Shown in pieces: positions 40,676 through 49,005 of a DNA stretch of 64,000 bases. The notes beneath the pieces are model-generated. The model ran no database searches. It had not been told where the DNA came from and saw only the letters and a program-made list of their open reading frames with translations. Origin of the DNA: Arthrobacter sp. ISL-28 (GTDB taxonomy: Bacteria > Actinomycetota > Actinomycetes > Actinomycetales > Micrococcaceae); the NCBI RefSeq assembly GCF_018613875.1, contig NZ_JAGGPJ010000013.1, positions 62,001-126,000 of the forward strand. The letters are read 5' to 3'. Position 1 is the stretch's first letter; each line of letters begins with the position of its first letter. Made by a program: the position numbers and the translations under genes.

Positions 40676-42058
40676 ATGAGCGCAAGCATCGCGCCGGCGT
40701 CATACGATTTGAAGAAGGTCCGCAAAACTGCGGGTGCCTCCTTCATCGGGACGATGGCTGAGTATTACGACTTCTTCATTTACGGAACCGCGTCAGCTCT
40801 CGTTTTCAACAAGATCTTCTTTCCGGATATTGATCCTCTGCTTGGCACCCTCGCGGCCTTCTCTACGTACGCCGTTGGTTTCTTCGCCCGGCCGCTCGGC
40901 GGGATTGTATGGGGGCACATCGGGGACAGGATCGGCCGTAAGAAGGCGCTCGTCTGGACACTTCTTATTACCGGCCTGGGTACCTTTGCAATCGGCCTCA
41001 TGCCGACCTACGAAACCATCGGTCTGTGGGCTGCAGTCATCCTGGTCGTCGTCAGGCTCCTCCAAGGGTTCGGCGTCGGCGGTGAGCAGGGCGGCGCTGT
41101 GCTGTTGACGGCGGAGGCCGCGCCGCCAAACAGGCGCGGGTTCTTCGCGAGCCTGGTCCAAATGGGCTCACCGGCTGCCTACCTTGTGCCCTCCGCGCTC
41201 TTTGCATACCTGACCACCCAGCTCTCCGAAGAGCAGTTCCTCGCCTGGGGCTGGCGGATACCCTTCCTCCTGAGCATCGTCGTCGTCGCGGTGGGGCTCT
41301 ACATCCGGCTCCGTGTGGACGAATCAGCGGAGTTCAAGGAAGTAAAGGAGAACGCAAAGTCCCAGCAGGCACCTGTCAAGGTCGTTTTCCGTGAAAGCCG
41401 CCGCGAAGTCTTCCTGGGCATCGGCTCCAAGTTCGTCGAAGCCGCAGTCTTCCCCTTCTACACGGTCTTCCTGGTTGCGTACTCCAAAAACCTCGGCAAT
41501 GACTCTGCCTTCGTCCTGCAGGCCATCATCATCGCCATCCTCGTGGAACTGGCCATGATCCCGGTCTGGGGCTGGCTGACGGACAAGATCGGACGCAAGA
41601 AAGTCTTCCTCGGCGCCGCGATCCTCAACCTCGTCCTCATTTGGCCGGCCTTCGCAGCCATCGGCAGCGGCGACACCCTTCCCATCGTTGCCATCCTCGT
41701 GGCAGGACTCGCACTGGGGCACGCCGGAACGTACGCTCCGCAGGCCTCCTTCTACCCCGAGCTTTTCCCGGTTCGTGGCCGTTACACCGGCGTTTCGATC
41801 GTCTGGCAGTTCGGTGCAATGATCGCCAGCGGTCCGTTCACTGTCATTGCCACCGCCCTGCTCGCCGCAGGAGCAGGGTCAATCACGGGGGTAGCAATCT
41901 ACGTCTCAGCGCTGATCCTGGTGAGCGTCATCTGCCTGACTATCCTCCCGGAAACGGCGCCGGGTCAGCGCGGCGGCAAGGAGTACGCGGAATGGACGAC
42001 CCATGACAGCGTTGCCATCGTCGCCGATGCAAAACACGGCTCCAGCGCCCTGAAGTAA
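40676..42058 (+). CDS. MHS-type MFS metabolite:proton symporter
   Basis: 460 aa with 12 predicted helices. Signature features of the metabolite:H+ symporter group: ASFIGTMAEYYDFFIYGTA at the N-terminus, RPLGGIVWGHIGDRIGRKKAL between helices 2 and 3, and LQGFGVGGEQGGAVLLTAE in helix 4. These carry organic acids such as ketoglutarate, shikimate or aromatic acids; the exact substrate is not readable. Preceded by its own promoter and divergent GntR gene, and followed by the truncated start of an enzyme gene. Confidence 0.9.
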   Translation: MSASIAPASYDLKKVRKTAGASFIGTMAEYYDFFIYGTASALVFNKIFFPDIDPLLGTLAAFSTYAVGFFARPLGGIVWGHIGDRIGRKKALVWTLLITGLGTFAIGLMPTYETIGLWAAVILVVVRLLQGFGVGGEQGGAVLLTAEAAPPNRRGFFASLVQMGSPAAYLVPSALFAYLTTQLSEEQFLAWGWRIPFLLSIVVVAVGLYIRLRVDESAEFKEVKENAKSQQAPVKVVFRESRREVFLGIGSKFVEAAVFPFYTVFLVAYSKNLGNDSAFVLQAIIIAILVELAMIPVWGWLTDKIGRKKVFLGAAILNLVLIWPAFAAIGSGDTLPIVAILVAGLALGHAGTYAPQASFYPELFPVRGRYTGVSIVWQFGAMIASGPFTVIATALLAAGAGSITGVAIYVSALILVSVICLTILPETAPGQRGGKEYAEWTTHDSVAIVADAKHGSSALK

Positions 42059-42069
42059 GTAAGCAACCA

Positions 42070-42094
42070 GTGAAGATCACCGACGCACGGGTAG
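42070..42094 (+). pseudogene. first codons of a lost enolase-superfamily gene
   Basis: GTG at 42070 (12 nt after the transporter stop) begins KITDARVV, which matches the usual start of mandelate racemase/enolase-superfamily dehydratases. Similarity stops after about nine codons and the frame then continues into unrelated sequence. A transporter-dehydratase pair under GntR control would be a typical sugar-acid operon; the enzyme has been replaced by the adjoining accessory segment. The match is very short, hence the moderate confidence. Confidence 0.45.
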
Positions 42095-42145
42095 TCTGGG
42101 ACTGTCGCTACGCATATCGGCCTCGGGCGCCATGGCCGGCCCTTC

Positions 42146-42604
42146 CTAGGATTTACGGAACCATGCGGCGGTTGGTTGCGGCGCAGAGTCTTCGTCGAAG
42201 GGACAGCGGGAAACCAGATCGAGCCGTTGAAGCCAGCTGTCGCCAAAGTCGTACTCGTAGAATGCTGCGCCCGCACCCAACGCGACCAGTTGATCCAGGG
42301 AGCAATCCTCCTCAGGCCTGTCGTCCGGGTCTTCGCACTCCTGCCCGGGAAGCCACTGCAGGACTTCCGGAATTTTGCCGTTGACGGGCCGCAGGCGTGC
42401 AAAGGGATCAGCGCACGTGAACCTGAGTAGGTGTGAGTCATCCCAGCCAAAGGCTGTCTGCAGGACCAGATGTACCTGCTCCAAGGCCATGGAGCCCCTG
42501 ATCTCCAGCCGGCGCCAAATTTCAGGCTCGCTGTCGAGCAGCTCCACGCGAACCTCCAGAATCGGCTCCTGTCCACCGCGCATCCCGGCCTCCAATTTGT
42601 CCAT
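42146..42604 (-). CDS. plasmid pRiA4b ORF-3-like protein, probably C-truncated
   Basis: 152 aa with the family's N-terminal layout: LEVRVELLDSEPEIWRRLEI, then FGWDDSHLLRF and AFYEYDFGDSWLQRLDLV. Family members normally continue with a Cys/Gly-rich segment ending in GGxxGY; here the protein stops soon after, ending in TAAWFRKS, so the 3' end is probably lost at the junction near 42.1 kb. The start at 42604 has AAAGG 7 nt upstream. Biochemical function of the family is unknown. The 300 bp upstream (42605-42905) holds no recognisable gene. Confidence 0.7.
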   Translation of the reverse strand: MDKLEAGMRGGQEPILEVRVELLDSEPEIWRRLEIRGSMALEQVHLVLQTAFGWDDSHLLRFTCADPFARLRPVNGKIPEVLQWLPGQECEDPDDRPEEDCSLDQLVALGAGAAFYEYDFGDSWLQRLDLVSRCPFDEDSAPQPTAAWFRKS

Positions 42605-42905
42605 GCACGCCCTTTCAGGCCCCGCTGCCGTACTCGGAAGACGTCGCGACCTCTCCCCCGCCATAGAACGGTCGCTTAACGGAAGGCCGGTTATCGGCGT
42701 TTCGATAGTGCTGATACGTAGGTTGCGGGCTTATCTGATCAGCGACGAACCAGTCCTTGAGCTCCATTGGTGCGAGCCGAGCTGTAGGTTCAGTTCGACC
42801 TCGCCTTCGAATCCGTCCATCGCGTTCCGGTGTAGAGCATTTCGCTGGCCGTGTCTTCGAGCATGCGTTCTTCCAATCGGCCGCGCCAGCCGTCCTCCAG
42901 GTTAG

Positions 42906-44138
42906 TCAGCGTCGTGGCAGCTGCCCGTGGTGTCCAGGCTGGTTGCGTGCGCCGACGACGGTGTACGCGGTGGCGACGAGGGAAAGTGCGCCGTATCCGA
43001 CCGCGATCTGCGGTAGTGAGAAGGTGTTGGAGAGTTGGCCGGCTATGAGGGCGGGGATCGTGGCGCCGCTGTAGCTGATGAGGTAGATGACGCTGAAGGT
43101 TGGTGCCCGGTCGACGAGGGTGCTGCCGTTTAACAGACCGCGGGTGACGGCGCTGATGGCGATGCCTTGAGCGGCGCCGGCGACGATGGTCGCGACGATG
43201 AACAGCACCAGTGTGCCTGTGGCTATTGCTGTGATGATCCCGGTCATCCCCGCCAGGAAGGCGACCACGCCAAAGCGTTGGGCTGCCGCGGGCGTGAATC
43301 GGCTGCCGAGGGGAGCGCCGAGAACGCTGGAGCCCATGTATGCGGCGAACACCAGTCCGAGGACGAGCGAACTGGCGGTGTGGAGTTGATTTTCGACCAG
43401 CGCGGGCACGAACGCCTGGTAGAAGGCGCCGACCGCCCACGTAGGCAGGAGGACTGCAGCCGTGACGGGCAACAGATACCTGACCCTGACCGGTACGCGG
43501 ACGCTGGGCCGCAGCGATCGCCACGCACCCGGCGTTCGAGTCACCGTCTCAGGGCTGATCGCGATGAGTACGACTGACAGGAGTAGGAGGCCGATGACGA
43601 CGAGGTAAATGAGGCCGCGTGGCCAGGGACTGAACTGGACCAGGGCGCCGGAGACGATGGCTCCGATGGCGAGGCCGAGCATGATTGTCTGGCTGGAGGC
43701 GACAGAGGCCAACCAGGCCGGCCTGGAGGGTGCGGTGTCGACGATGTAGGAGGTGAGGCTGCTGCTGGCCAGCCCGGCGCCGAGGCCCATCAGAAGCCGA
43801 CCGGTGATGAGGATGTCGATCTCGTGCACGTTCAACAGCAGCAGACACCCAAACAGCAGCAGACCGAGGCTAGCCATCGAGGTAGGTCGTCGGCCCAGAT
43901 GGTTGGACAGTCGTCCCAGCACCAGCAGTGTGGCGAGGGTAGCGGCGGAGTAGGCGGCGACAGTCGCCGAGATGTCAGCGTTGGTGAACCCGTCCTCGGC
44001 CCGGTAGATGTTGAACAGCGGGATCGTCGAGCCCACCGCGGCGAACGCCGCCAGCAGGGAGACCACCGCGGAGATGAAGGCCAGCCGAAGGGTGGAGCTC
44101 CGGCTGGCCTCGTCAATCACCGATGCCGTGTCGTGCAT
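42906..44138 (-). CDS. MFS transporter (drug-exporter type)
   Basis: 410 aa from MHDTASVIDEAS, with 12 hydrophobic segments, the loop 2-3 motif GRLSNHLGRRP and LMGLGAGLASSSLTSYI. It resembles actinobacterial multidrug/efflux MFS proteins. The start at 44138 avoids overlap with the SnoaL-like gene, whose stop is 20 nt upstream; the ribosome site is weak. It is the last gene of the minus-strand string that runs from about 48.1 kb. Confidence 0.82.
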   Translation of the reverse strand: MHDTASVIDEASRSSTLRLAFISAVVSLLAAFAAVGSTIPLFNIYRAEDGFTNADISATVAAYSAATLATLLVLGRLSNHLGRRPTSMASLGLLLFGCLLLLNVHEIDILITGRLLMGLGAGLASSSLTSYIVDTAPSRPAWLASVASSQTIMLGLAIGAIVSGALVQFSPWPRGLIYLVVIGLLLLSVVLIAISPETVTRTPGAWRSLRPSVRVPVRVRYLLPVTAAVLLPTWAVGAFYQAFVPALVENQLHTASSLVLGLVFAAYMGSSVLGAPLGSRFTPAAAQRFGVVAFLAGMTGIITAIATGTLVLFIVATIVAGAAQGIAISAVTRGLLNGSTLVDRAPTFSVIYLISYSGATIPALIAGQLSNTFSLPQIAVGYGALSLVATAYTVVGARNQPGHHGQLPRR

Positions 44139-44157
44139 CGAGCCGCGCCGCAGCAGG

Positions 44158-44538
44158 TCAGGCCCCGGGAGCGATCGCGCAGGCCGAGACACAGAGCCAG
44201 GTGCCCTCACGCTTCTGGTACGCGTCCGTGTACAGGGCTTCCTGCACAGAGCCGTCGGCGATCATGGTGTAGCGGGCGCGGCCGTGGATCAGGGCGACGT
44301 CGCCGAGGATGCGGATCTTGGCGTCCATGAGAGCGAGATCCTTGAAGGGGCGGGGCTTCGCGATGTACTCGAGGTACTCGTCGCGGTCGCGGGTGACCCC
44401 TGGAGTCTGCACGATGAAATCGTCGGCGAGCAGCTCGCGAAAGCGCGCAGCATCGCTGGCCTGGTCCGACTGGTTGTAGTCGAGGTTGAGCTGCTCGAGG
44501 ATCTCCAGATCTTCGACCGACTGCTTGGTATTGCTCAT
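44158..44538 (-). CDS. SnoaL/NTF2-like protein
   Basis: 126 aa cone-shaped alpha+beta fold of the NTF2/SnoaL (DUF4440-like) superfamily: LNLDYNQSDQASDAARFRELLADDFI, then ILGDVALIHGRARYTMI and the closing strand YQKREGTWLCVSACA. Members are small enzymes or ligand binders; no catalytic assignment is possible. AAGGAAC precedes the ATG. Confidence 0.83.
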   Translation of the reverse strand: MSNTKQSVEDLEILEQLNLDYNQSDQASDAARFRELLADDFIVQTPGVTRDRDEYLEYIAKPRPFKDLALMDAKIRILGDVALIHGRARYTMIADGSVQEALYTDAYQKREGTWLCVSACAIAPGA

Positions 44539-44654
44539 TTTCTTGTTCCTTCTCTTGCTCGGTTATCAGTCCGTATTGCTTGCTGCGAAAGCGAAAGGGT
44601 CCGTCGAGCCTCTCCATGGCCCTACGGCACTCGGATGACGTCTTCCGCGGGTCC

Positions 44655-44790
44655 CGGTTGGTCGGGTTGGGGGCGGCGACGGCATCGGCGAGGGTCGCGA
44701 CGTTGCCGAGGTTCGTACGCAATCCCCCACCCGCTAGCCGATCTCCGTCAATTGAGCGGGATGCACACGATGACGAGGTCGGTCGTCGGT
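44655..44790 (-). pseudogene. decayed copy of the oxidoreductase 3' end
   Basis: Minus-strand translation LRTNLGNVATLADAVAAPNPT matches LRTNIGNVATLDDAIAALNPT at the end of the intact oxidoreductase (44807-45724). The upstream DNA (CGATCTCCGTCAATTGAGCGGGATG on the plus strand, in part) also aligns. The reading frame then runs off without the GKTIITVRS ending. It fills the gap between the SnoaL-like and oxidoreductase genes. Confidence 0.75.
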
Positions 44791-44806
44791 CGGGCGTACG
44801 GAGTGC

Positions 44807-45724
44807 TTATGAACGAACGGTGATGATCGTCTTGCCCTTGCGTCGCTCGGTCGGGTTGAGGGCGGCGATGGCGTCGTCGAGAGTGGCGACGTTGCCGATG
44901 TTCGTCCGGAGCCGACCGTCCCGCACCCGTTGGGCGATCTCCGTCAGTTGGGCGGGAATGGACTCGACGACGAAGTCGACTGCCAGCCCGTCCGCGGGCC
45001 GCGCGTCGGCCAGCCCGGTGATGGTCACTAGCGTTCCGCCGGCCCGGATCAGGCTTGCGGACCGCTTCTGGATGTCGCCGCCGATGACGTCGAACACCAG
45101 GTCGACTGCGCCGATGTCTTCGAGGATGTCATTGTCGAGATCGACGAACTCGTGCGAACCGAAGTCGAGTGCCTTCTGACGGTCCGCGGCACGTCCGGTG
45201 CCGATCACGTGGGCACCAGCCTCGCGCGCGAGTTGTGTGACCATCGTCCCGACAGCGCCGGCCGCACCGTGCGCGAGGACGCTCTGCCCGGCCTGAAGGC
45301 GGCCGTGCACGAACAGTCCCTGCCACGCTGTGAGGCCCGAGATCGGCAGGCTCGCGCCCACCGGGAAGTCGACATCGCCGGGCAGCGGCGCCAGGTTGCG
45401 TGCCTCGACCGCCACATACTCCGCGAGGGTACCGTCACGATGCCAGTCCGAGATCCCGAACACCCGCTGTCCCACCGAAAGCCCTGTCGTGCCATAGCCA
45501 AGAGCGGTGACCACTCCGGCCAGTTCGTGTCCGAGGATCGACGGCGCCCGGTCACGTCCGGCCCGATCCGTCCAGGTAGACGGCCACTCCACCTCAGTCG
45601 GCACGTATCCCGACGCCCGGATCTCAACGATGACGTCGTTGATCGCCGCCGCTGGCTCTGGACGCTCCAGCAGCCTCATTCCGGCCGCGCCCGCGGCCTG
45701 ATCCGTTACCACTATCGCCTTCAT
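44807..45724 (-). CDS. MDR-superfamily NADPH:quinone-type oxidoreductase
   Basis: 305 aa. GroES-like N-terminal domain (ILGHELAGVVTALGYGTTGLSVGQRVF) and Rossmann domain with the nucleotide loop GAAGAVGTMVTQLAREAGAHVIGTGR. It lacks the Cys cluster of structural zinc and the catalytic zinc ligands, so it is a quinone-oxidoreductase-like rather than an alcohol dehydrogenase. GAGAGGC lies before the ATG. Three decayed 3'-end copies lie nearby. Confidence 0.88.
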   Translation of the reverse strand: MKAIVVTDQAAGAAGMRLLERPEPAAAINDVIVEIRASGYVPTEVEWPSTWTDRAGRDRAPSILGHELAGVVTALGYGTTGLSVGQRVFGISDWHRDGTLAEYVAVEARNLAPLPGDVDFPVGASLPISGLTAWQGLFVHGRLQAGQSVLAHGAAGAVGTMVTQLAREAGAHVIGTGRAADRQKALDFGSHEFVDLDNDILEDIGAVDLVFDVIGGDIQKRSASLIRAGGTLVTITGLADARPADGLAVDFVVESIPAQLTEIAQRVRDGRLRTNIGNVATLDDAIAALNPTERRKGKTIITVRS

Positions 45725-45858
45725 TCGTTTGCCTCTCTGTTGTCTTGTGTCATGCTTTGCTCAAGCCTCGCTCTTAATTACAGGGCCGGAAATGCTTTAT
45801 GTGTGGCAGCGAGTTTCTCAGTGGGTGGGAGAACCTGGCGAACGCGAGCTGCACACAC

Positions 45859-46023
45859 TTATCGCCACAGTTGCCGTTCCAGTGTCAGCCCAAACGGGAC
45901 GGAATCGCTGAGCGCTACCGTGAACCGTTCGGAGGAGTGACGGGTGACCAATATTCCGAATTTGCCCGTTTCCAATGCCTGCTTCTCGGCTTCCGCCTGT
46001 GCCTCATCGAGCCTTCTTTCCAT
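45859..46023 (-). CDS. 54-aa conserved-looking small protein
   Basis: An intact 54-codon ORF, starting MERRLDEAQAEAEKQALETG and continuing with GILVTRHSSERFTVALSDSVPFGLT. The pattern of an acidic helix followed by a VTRH...FTVALS..VPFG strand pair resembles short actinobacterial hypothetical proteins I have seen, with no known function. No clear ribosome site. The rest of 45725-46574 is otherwise without a recognised gene: it holds an 80-codon ORF of unknown character (46101-46343, minus) and a decayed oxidoreductase tail. Confidence 0.5.
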   Translation of the reverse strand: MERRLDEAQAEAEKQALETGKFGILVTRHSSERFTVALSDSVPFGLTLERQLWR

Positions 46024-46434
46024 GCTTGCTCGACCAGCTGCGGAGACCGTCAGCTGGAAGTTGGTGGTATGGCCACCTGCCCTCCCTGCCGGGGGCGGTC
46101 TCAGACCTGTTCTTTCGGAAGATCGTCCCGCCGTACCGCATAACGGTACGCGTGCGCGTCGGTCTCCACTTCGAATCCGGCCAGGTCCATTTCAGAGGCC
46201 TGCTCGAAGTCGTCGTGCGAATGCACGATCGGTGCGAAGTAATCACCCCGCGAGGCGGGGCCCAAAAGGACGTAAGCCCACCACACCGGACGAAAATGTC
46301 GCTTTAAAAAACCATGTGCGATTGGCACCATTCGACCTCTCAATTTGAAAATCTGGGCACTTCTCTAACACTTCTCGTTCACTCCGCTTCGACTTAACGG
46401 GGAACTTCGTTGTCTTCATCACCCTGGCCAACCC

Positions 46435-46560
46435 GGGTTGCCGTCTTGCTTTTTGGCTCGATCGGGTTGAAGGCGGGAGCGACTTCGCCGGGAGCGCCAT
46501 GGTGCCGATGTTCGTCCGCAGCTGACAACCCCGGACTCGTTGGATACCTGGACCCAGGTC
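46435..46560 (-). pseudogene. second decayed copy of the oxidoreductase 3' end
   Basis: On the minus strand QLRTNIGT is followed, after a frameshift, by a segment matching FNPIEPKSKTATRVG, corresponding to GRLRTNIGNV...LNPTERRKGKTIITV of the intact gene at 44807. It lies directly downstream of an acetyltransferase gene. Confidence 0.65.
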
Positions 46561-46574
46561 TGGGTGTCGGACGG

Positions 46575-47057
46575 CTAGGTCATGTCATGCTCAAACGCAG
46601 TGACTTGCTCATCGTCGTCCTGGCCGGCCGCGGGTTCGCGCTGGGGATAGGCACCGGAGCCAGGATGGACCTTGTCGATAAGACCGAGGTATTCCAGGTT
46701 GCGGGCAATGAACTCACCCACGACCGGGCAGATGATGGTGATCTTCTTCCCGCTCTCGCGGATCTCATCCAGCACGCGAGCGACAAGTTCCGTCGCTACC
46801 CGATGGTTGCGGTAGGCATGGTTGACCCAGGTTGAAAGCAACACGACCCGGCCGCCCACGAACCGATACGTTAGCTCCCCGATGGCCTCGGCGCCGAGGG
46901 CAGCGATCCATCGGCCCCGCTCCGTATCGTTGATGACATCGAGCTCCCAGCTGGACCCCACCTCACTGCGAGCCTTCTTTTTCAGAGCAACGATGAGTGC
47001 GGCGTTCCTCTCTTCACGGTTGGTCTCCTCGGTCTCGATGTTGGTCGTCACTGTCAC
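46575..47057 (-). CDS. small GNAT protein (Acetyltransf_CG-like), paralogue 1
   Basis: 160 aa. The core (GELTYRFVGGRVVLLSTWVNHAYRNHRVATELVARVLDEIRE, then ITIICPVVGEFIARNLEYLGLID) follows the compact single-domain GNAT pattern of YjdJ-type proteins: loop, helix, CP.V strand, and the closing hEYxdLi motif. GTG start with a weak ribosome site. Sits 33 nt after paralogue 2. Probable small-molecule or protein acetylation; substrate unknown. Confidence 0.75.
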   Translation of the reverse strand: MTVTTNIETEETNREERNAALIVALKKKARSEVGSSWELDVINDTERGRWIAALGAEAIGELTYRFVGGRVVLLSTWVNHAYRNHRVATELVARVLDEIRESGKKITIICPVVGEFIARNLEYLGLIDKVHPGSGAYPQREPAAGQDDDEQVTAFEHDMT

Positions 47058-47090
47058 ACTTTCTGTCGTCGAAGCCCGGAGGTTGGGGGG

Positions 47091-47549
47091 TTAGGATCGG
47101 TGTGACCCTTTGATCACTCCTGGGTGCTTGGGGTCGATGAGGTCGGCGTACTGCGGGTTGTGCTCGATGAAGGTGCGTACGATCGGGCACATGATGGTGA
47201 CCGTTTTTCCTCGTGCGCGCACATCTTCGAGGACACGCCGGATCAGCTCGGTGGCGATGCCCTGTTTACGGAACTCGGGGAACACCGAGGTGGCCAGCAG
47301 CACAAGTCGGTCGTCGCTAGCGACGTTGTAGGGCAGGCCGGCGATTTCGGTGTCCCCGACGATGGCCTCGTAGATGCCGGTTTTCTCGTCGTTGACGACG
47401 TAGAAATCGAACGCAGGGGCATGGGGATCATCGATTACCTCATCGATGAGGCCGGTCTGGTCCTGACTGAGGGTGCCCATTCCGTCGGGGTATCCGGCGG
47501 CGTCGGGGTACTCAAAGGCGTAGCGCGTTGGCTCGGCTTGGTCGGTCAT
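47091..47549 (-). CDS. small GNAT protein (Acetyltransf_CG-like), paralogue 2
   Basis: 152 aa from MTDQAEPTRYAFEY (AAAGGA 5 nt upstream). Core YEAIVGDTEIAGLPYNV, LVLLATSVFPEFRKQGIATELIRRVLEDVRARG and VTIMCPIVRTFIEHNPQYADLI is a clear match to the Acetyltransf_CG pattern. It is preceded in frame by the decayed oxidoreductase tail ending in GKTIIRIRP, showing how the cassette was assembled. Confidence 0.82.
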   Translation of the reverse strand: MTDQAEPTRYAFEYPDAAGYPDGMGTLSQDQTGLIDEVIDDPHAPAFDFYVVNDEKTGIYEAIVGDTEIAGLPYNVASDDRLVLLATSVFPEFRKQGIATELIRRVLEDVRARGKTVTIMCPIVRTFIEHNPQYADLIDPKHPGVIKGSHRS

Positions 47550-47589
47550 GGATGTCCTTTCGCTGATTGACTGTGCGGGGGTGCCGTAT

Positions 47590-48122
47590 GGACGGATGCG
47601 GATAATCGTTTTCCCCTTTACCCGCTCGAGCGAGTTGAAAGCGAAAGCGGCGTCGTCGGGTCCGCGACCTGGCCGATGTTCGTCCATCGGCGACCGTCCC
47701 GGACGCGCTCCACGACCTCACCCAACTGGGCGCTCAGCCTCGACGACGAAATTAATCGACAGGCCGTCTCTACGCTGTGCCTCAGGCGGCCCGGCGATAC
47801 TCACCGGCGTGCCTCCCGCTCGAACGAGACCAGTCCGTGAGCCCGTACACTCGCTTGTCCCATCGGCAGCCCCCTGGTGCCGTACCCCAAGCCCATGGAC
47901 TAGACCGGCTAGCTCGTCGCCAGGGATCGAGGGCTTTTGGTCCCCGACGGAGGCGATCCGTCCTGATGCCCGGCCACCCGGCCAGGTCAGCTCACCGGGG
48001 GTGAATCCCGACGCATGAACCTGGACTACGCCATCGTTCCCGGCCGCATCCGGCTTCGGCCGCTGCGCCAGAGTCATCCCGGCCGCTCCGGCGGAAAGAT
48101 CGGTCACCGCAATTGCCTTCAT
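47590..48122 (-). pseudogene. internally deleted MDR oxidoreductase
   Basis: Begins MKAIAVTDLSAGAAGMTLAQ, parallel to MKAIVVTDQAAGAAGMRLLE of the intact gene, and runs in frame to IPGDELAGLVHGLG. Then about 110 residues (the nucleotide-binding part) are missing and the sequence resumes at the equivalent of GGTLVTITGLADARPADGLAVDFVVE, before frameshifts and the tail LERVKGKTIIRIRP. No functional product is expected. Confidence 0.82.
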
Positions 48123-48187
48123 CATGCACCTCCCTGTATCCATTCCCTTGCCTAAACGACTTTTTCCACGGCATTTTTGGGTCTGCA

Positions 48188-48239
48188 AGGTTAGCGGCAC
48201 CAAATCGAGATGTCTTACCATGCACGTCGATAAAAGTTG
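48188..48239 (-). promoter_or_regulatory. divergent upstream element, type B copy 1
   Basis: Read on the minus strand it contains GGTAAGAC...TTTGGTGCCGCTAAC, roughly 70% identical over 50 bp to the plus-strand element at 58074-58124 upstream of the DUF5709 gene. It lies about 65 nt upstream of the minus-strand oxidoreductase pseudogene and faces it, so it is a candidate promoter/operator. Confidence 0.5.
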
Positions 48240-48430
48240 GCCCTTGGAAATGGCTGCCATCTTCACGCCCCTGGTGGTTGGGGATCTTAAGGGTCTTCGG
48301 GAGGGAAGCGGTCGGACGGGAGGCCGCCAGGATGGGAACGGCAATCTACTGCCCCGCCACCCTGGACGGTCAGTTCCGGGGCGCCGGGTAGGCGACCGAG
48401 GCGAGTCGTGGCACATCCGGTCGGCAAACC

Positions 48431-48492
48431 CGATCACGATAGAGGTTGTTGGTAAGACGGCGCGAACGACCGACGCATATAAGTAGGTGCAG
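48431..48492 (+). promoter_or_regulatory. divergent upstream element, type A copy 1
   Basis: GATAGAGGTTGTTGGTAAG, then ACGGCGCGAA and TAGGTGCAG. It aligns with the reverse complement of 57989-58051 at about 50 of 62 positions. It ends 29 nt before the acetyltransferase gene at 48521 and is oriented towards it. TGGTAAGAC is common to types A and B. Confidence 0.55.
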
Positions 48493-48520
48493 CCCACAAT
48501 CGGAACGATAAGGAGCCAGC

Positions 48521-48910
48521 ATGGCGGGAACGGCTGAGAGTATGGTCACCCCGACCGGCAGAGAGCAGGAGGGTGCAAACGTGGACCTGCGGGCAACGAC
48601 CCCGCCCGGCGCGGAAGAGCTCATCATCACCGAAAACAGCGCTCTCGGCATCTATGAAGCCGTGTTAGGAGGCGAAATCGTCGCTGGCGTCATTTATAGC
48701 AAAGGGGTCAACCGAATAGCACTGCTGGCGACCTCAGTGTTCCCAGCGTTCCGAGGTAAGGGGATCCCTGCAAAGCTCCTCATCGGCGTCCTTGACAAGC
48801 TTCGGGCGCAGGGAGCGACCGTCACTATCTCCTGCCCGTTCGCGGCAGAATTCGTTGGCGCCCATCCCGAGTATGCCGATGTTCTCGGTATTGGCCGTCC
48901 CGGGCAATAG
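48521..48910 (+). CDS. small GNAT protein (Acetyltransf_CG-like), paralogue 3
   Basis: 129 aa. The first ~20 residues (MAGTAESMVTPTGREQEGA) are a diverged copy of a leader found twice more near 56.8 and 58.7 kb in front of unrelated sequence. The rest is a standard Acetyltransf_CG core: GIYEAVLGGEIVAGVIY, LLATSVFPAFRGKGIPAKLL and ISCPFAAEFVGAHPEYADVL. AAGGAG lies 5 nt before the ATG. Divergent from the paralogue 1-2 operon. Confidence 0.85.
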   Translation: MAGTAESMVTPTGREQEGANVDLRATTPPGAEELIITENSALGIYEAVLGGEIVAGVIYSKGVNRIALLATSVFPAFRGKGIPAKLLIGVLDKLRAQGATVTISCPFAAEFVGAHPEYADVLGIGRPGQ

Positions 48911-49005
48911 CACCGTAGGGCGCGGGCCTTGAGCTTACGCCCGACTTCACGTCCAAGGCACGTGAAGACCCCTTGTTTGGCACGCGTATCGAGGAGAGGA
49001 ACATC

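Noticed and set aside
46245..46260. CCCCGC/GCGGGG hairpin
   Set aside because: Six-pair stem without a T-run and not at the end of any recognised gene; too weak to call a terminator.
46101..46343. 80-codon minus-strand ORF
   Set aside because: No ribosome site or family pattern, and it lies in a decayed stretch; kept only as a remark.
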